Source: Comamonas testosteroni (GTDB lineage Bacteria > Pseudomonadota > Gammaproteobacteria > Burkholderiales > Burkholderiaceae_C). Taken from it: a DNA stretch of 64,000 nt. Under the pieces are notes generated by a model, which saw only the letters and a list, made by a program, of their open reading frames with translations, was not told the DNA's origin and did no database searches. This document shows, piece by piece, positions 62,523 through 64,000 of this stretch. The stretch covers positions 2,542,001-2,606,000 of the forward strand of contig NZ_CP043568.1 in assembly GCF_014076415.1 (NCBI RefSeq), in the 5' to 3' direction. A program made the position numbers and the translations under genes. Numbering within the stretch: the stretch's first letter is position 1; each line of letters begins with the position of its first letter.

Positions 62523-63764
62523 ATGAACGAGCACTCCAAACTCTCCAATCGCCGCCGGTGGGCCGCCGCCGGCGTCGCCGCTGCCGTGATCGCCACGACC
62601 GCCGCCATGCTGGGCCTGCAGGCATCGCACGCGGAAGCGCCGGCTGCGCAGGCCGCCGCGCCGGCCGTGCCGGTCTCGGCAGCCCAGGTTCTGCAGCAGG
62701 ACGTGACGCTGTGGAATGAATTCTCCGGCCGCCTCGAAGCAGTGCAGCGCGTGGATGTGCAGCCGCGCGTCTCGGGCGCAGTGCAGGCCGTGCATTTCAA
62801 GGAAGGTGCGCTGGTCAAGGCCGGTGATCTGCTGTTCACCGTGGACCCGGCTCCCTATGTGGCAGAAGTCGATCGCGCCGAAGCCCAGGTCGTTGCCGCC
62901 AAGGCGCGCATGGCTTATACCCAGAGCGAGTCCGAGCGCGCCACGCGTCTGTGGGACGAGCGGGCGATCGCGCAGAAGGAATACGACGAGCGCGTGAATG
63001 CCCGGCGCGAGGCTGATGCGAATCTGCGCGCCGCCCAGGCGGCGCTGCAGACCGCCAAGCTGAATCTGGGCTACACCCAGGTCAAGGCTCCGGTGAGCGG
63101 GCGCGTGGGCCGCATCGAGGTCACGGTGGGCAATCTTGTGAGCTCGGGAGCCGGAGCGCCGGTGCTGACCACCCTGGTGTCGGTGGACCCGATGTATGCC
63201 AGCTTCGATGCCGACGAGCAGATCGTGGCCCAGGCGCTGCAGGGTCTGCAAAGCGCAAGCCAGGGACGCAGCACGCGTGCGCTGATTGAAACCATTCCCG
63301 TGCAGATGGGTGTGGGCACCAGCGGCGGCACACCCTATGCCGGTCATCTGCAGCTCATAGACAACCAGGTCGATGCCAAGAGTGGCACGGTGCGTGTGCG
63401 CGCCGTGTTCGGCAATGTGGACGGCACGCTCATGGCCGGCCAGTTCGCGCGGATCCGCATGGGTCAGCCACAGACCACCCAGGCCGTGCTCATCAACGAG
63501 CGCGCCGTGGGCACGGACCAGAGCAAGAAATTCGTGCTGGTGATTGGCGCCGACAACAAGGCCGAGTACCGGGAGGTGCAACTGGGCGCGCCGGTGGACG
63601 GCCTGCGCGTGGTCACTTCCGGCCTCAAGGCCGGCGAGCGCATCGTTGTCAACGGACTGCAGCGTGTGCGCCCCGGCGTGGTGGTCGCGCCGCAGGACGT
63701 GCCCATGGACGCCAAGGCCGAGCTGGCCGACGGCCGCGGCGCCGCCAAGCAGCCCACGGTCTGA
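62523..63764 (+). CDS. RND efflux periplasmic adaptor (membrane fusion protein)
   Basis: 413 residues. The N-terminus has an anchor-like hydrophobic segment (WAAAGVAAAVIATTAAMLGL), followed by the lipoyl half (VQPRVSGAVQAVHFKEGALV), the alpha-hairpin (AEAQVVAAKARMAYTQSESE through NLRAAQAALQTAKLNLGYTQ), the second lipoyl half (VKAPVSGRVGRIEVTVGNLV) and beta-barrel/MP domains (MAGQFARIRMGQPQT, KAGERIVVNGLQRVRPG). This is the MexA/AcrA family. It links the inner-membrane pump to an outer-membrane channel. It is followed 22 bases later by the pump gene. The exported drug is unknown. Confidence 0.94.
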   Translation: MNEHSKLSNRRRWAAAGVAAAVIATTAAMLGLQASHAEAPAAQAAAPAVPVSAAQVLQQDVTLWNEFSGRLEAVQRVDVQPRVSGAVQAVHFKEGALVKAGDLLFTVDPAPYVAEVDRAEAQVVAAKARMAYTQSESERATRLWDERAIAQKEYDERVNARREADANLRAAQAALQTAKLNLGYTQVKAPVSGRVGRIEVTVGNLVSSGAGAPVLTTLVSVDPMYASFDADEQIVAQALQGLQSASQGRSTRALIETIPVQMGVGTSGGTPYAGHLQLIDNQVDAKSGTVRVRAVFGNVDGTLMAGQFARIRMGQPQTTQAVLINERAVGTDQSKKFVLVIGADNKAEYREVQLGAPVDGLRVVTSGLKAGERIVVNGLQRVRPGVVVAPQDVPMDAKAELADGRGAAKQPTV

Positions 63765-63786
63765 GAACCCTTAATCCTCCGACACC

Positions 63787-64000
63787 ATGAACCTTTCCCG
63801 ATTTTTCATCGACCGCCCGATTTTTGCGGGTGTGCTGTCGGTGCTCATCTTTCTCGCTGGCCTGATCGCCATGCGAACGCTGCCGATCTCGGAATATCCC
63901 GAGGTCGCTCCCCCTTCGGTGGTGGTGCGAGCCCAGTACCCGGGCGCCAATCCCAAGGTGATTGCCGAAACCGTGGCCACGCCGCTGGAGGAATCCATCA
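63787..64000 (+). CDS. RND efflux pump inner-membrane subunit, 5' part only
   Basis: The first 71 residues of an AcrB/MexB-like pump: MNLSRFFIDRPIFAGVLSVL, first helix with LIFLAGLIAMRTLPISEYPE, then VAPPSVVVRAQYPGANPKVI and AETVATPLEESI, which is the highly conserved start of HAE1-type RND transporters. It forms an operon with the adaptor. The gene runs out of the window. Confidence 0.95.
   Translation, partial: MNLSRFFIDRPIFAGVLSVLIFLAGLIAMRTLPISEYPEVAPPSVVVRAQYPGANPKVIAETVATPLEESI

Noticed and set aside
62427..63581. 384-codon minus-strand frame over the RND adaptor
   Set aside because: Antisense shadow; the adaptor has every expected domain on the plus strand.
1..64000. CRISPR arrays, tRNA and rRNA genes
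   Set aside because: No regularly spaced repeats and no recognisable tRNA or rRNA stretches were seen; a tool search (tRNAscan-SE, CRISPR finder) could still find a divergent one.

Overview
The window looks like part of a chromosome from a Comamonadaceae-type betaproteobacterium (Comamonas or Delftia-like). This is an inference from gene content and base composition; no rRNA or marker gene is present. From about 42.3 kb to the right end the DNA is GC-rich, compactly coded and ordinary: Tad pilus remnant, MFS exporter, siderophore receptor plus esterase, a zinc-ribbon gene cluster, metallophosphoesterase, HrpA helicase, LysR regulator, hydrolase and the start of an RND efflux operon. From 1 to 42.3 kb it is accessory in character: lower and variable GC, many insertion-sequence scars, truncated genes and long non-coding stretches.

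Region by region: (1) 1-8.4 kb is a vitamin B12 uptake block. Two divergent TonB-dependent receptors each sit behind their own cobalamin riboswitch; the two riboswitches are inverted near-copies flanking an IS3 scar. The right-hand receptor leads an operon btuB - unknown gene - btuF - btuC - btuD - small HTH protein. (2) 8.5-12.4 kb holds mesD and mesX (B12- and folate-independent methionine synthase and its DUF1852 partner), an FMN reductase, and a divergent MetR-like LysR regulator. Corrinoid uptake and corrinoid-independent methionine synthesis are thus neighbours. (3) 12.4-19.5 kb is patchwork: an AbiEi-type antitoxin without an obvious toxin, a secreted coiled-coil protein, azoR with its LysR regulator, and fragments of a methyltransferase, arsH, an AlpA regulator and an attC-like half site. 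(4) 19.5-22.7 kb has a LuxR-type response regulator divergent from three secreted low-complexity proteins, a layout like csgD/csgBA. (5) 22.8-29.1 kb has a diguanylate cyclase and a catalase between decayed IS3 and IS5 elements. (6) 29.4-41.4 kb is an AT-rich defence island. It contains a four-gene, fully ATGA-coupled operon whose first three genes match Detocs (kinase DtcA, receiver DtcB, receiver-PNP effector DtcC) and whose fourth encodes a two-helix SLATT/DUF4231-like membrane protein. Next come a broken cap2-like E2/E1 gene with an intact JAB peptidase (cap3-like), an XRE regulator, and a three-gene recombinase module resembling the gamma-mobile-trio GmtY/GmtZ/GmtX. (7) At about 42.29 kb the accessory DNA ends inside cpaB, which lacks its 3' part; cpaA follows intact, but no other Tad genes or Flp pilin are visible.

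The strongest candidates for new biology are the SLATT-extended Detocs operon carried beside a GMT-like trio, the mirrored pair of B12 riboswitches, and the LuxR-linked secreted protein trio.
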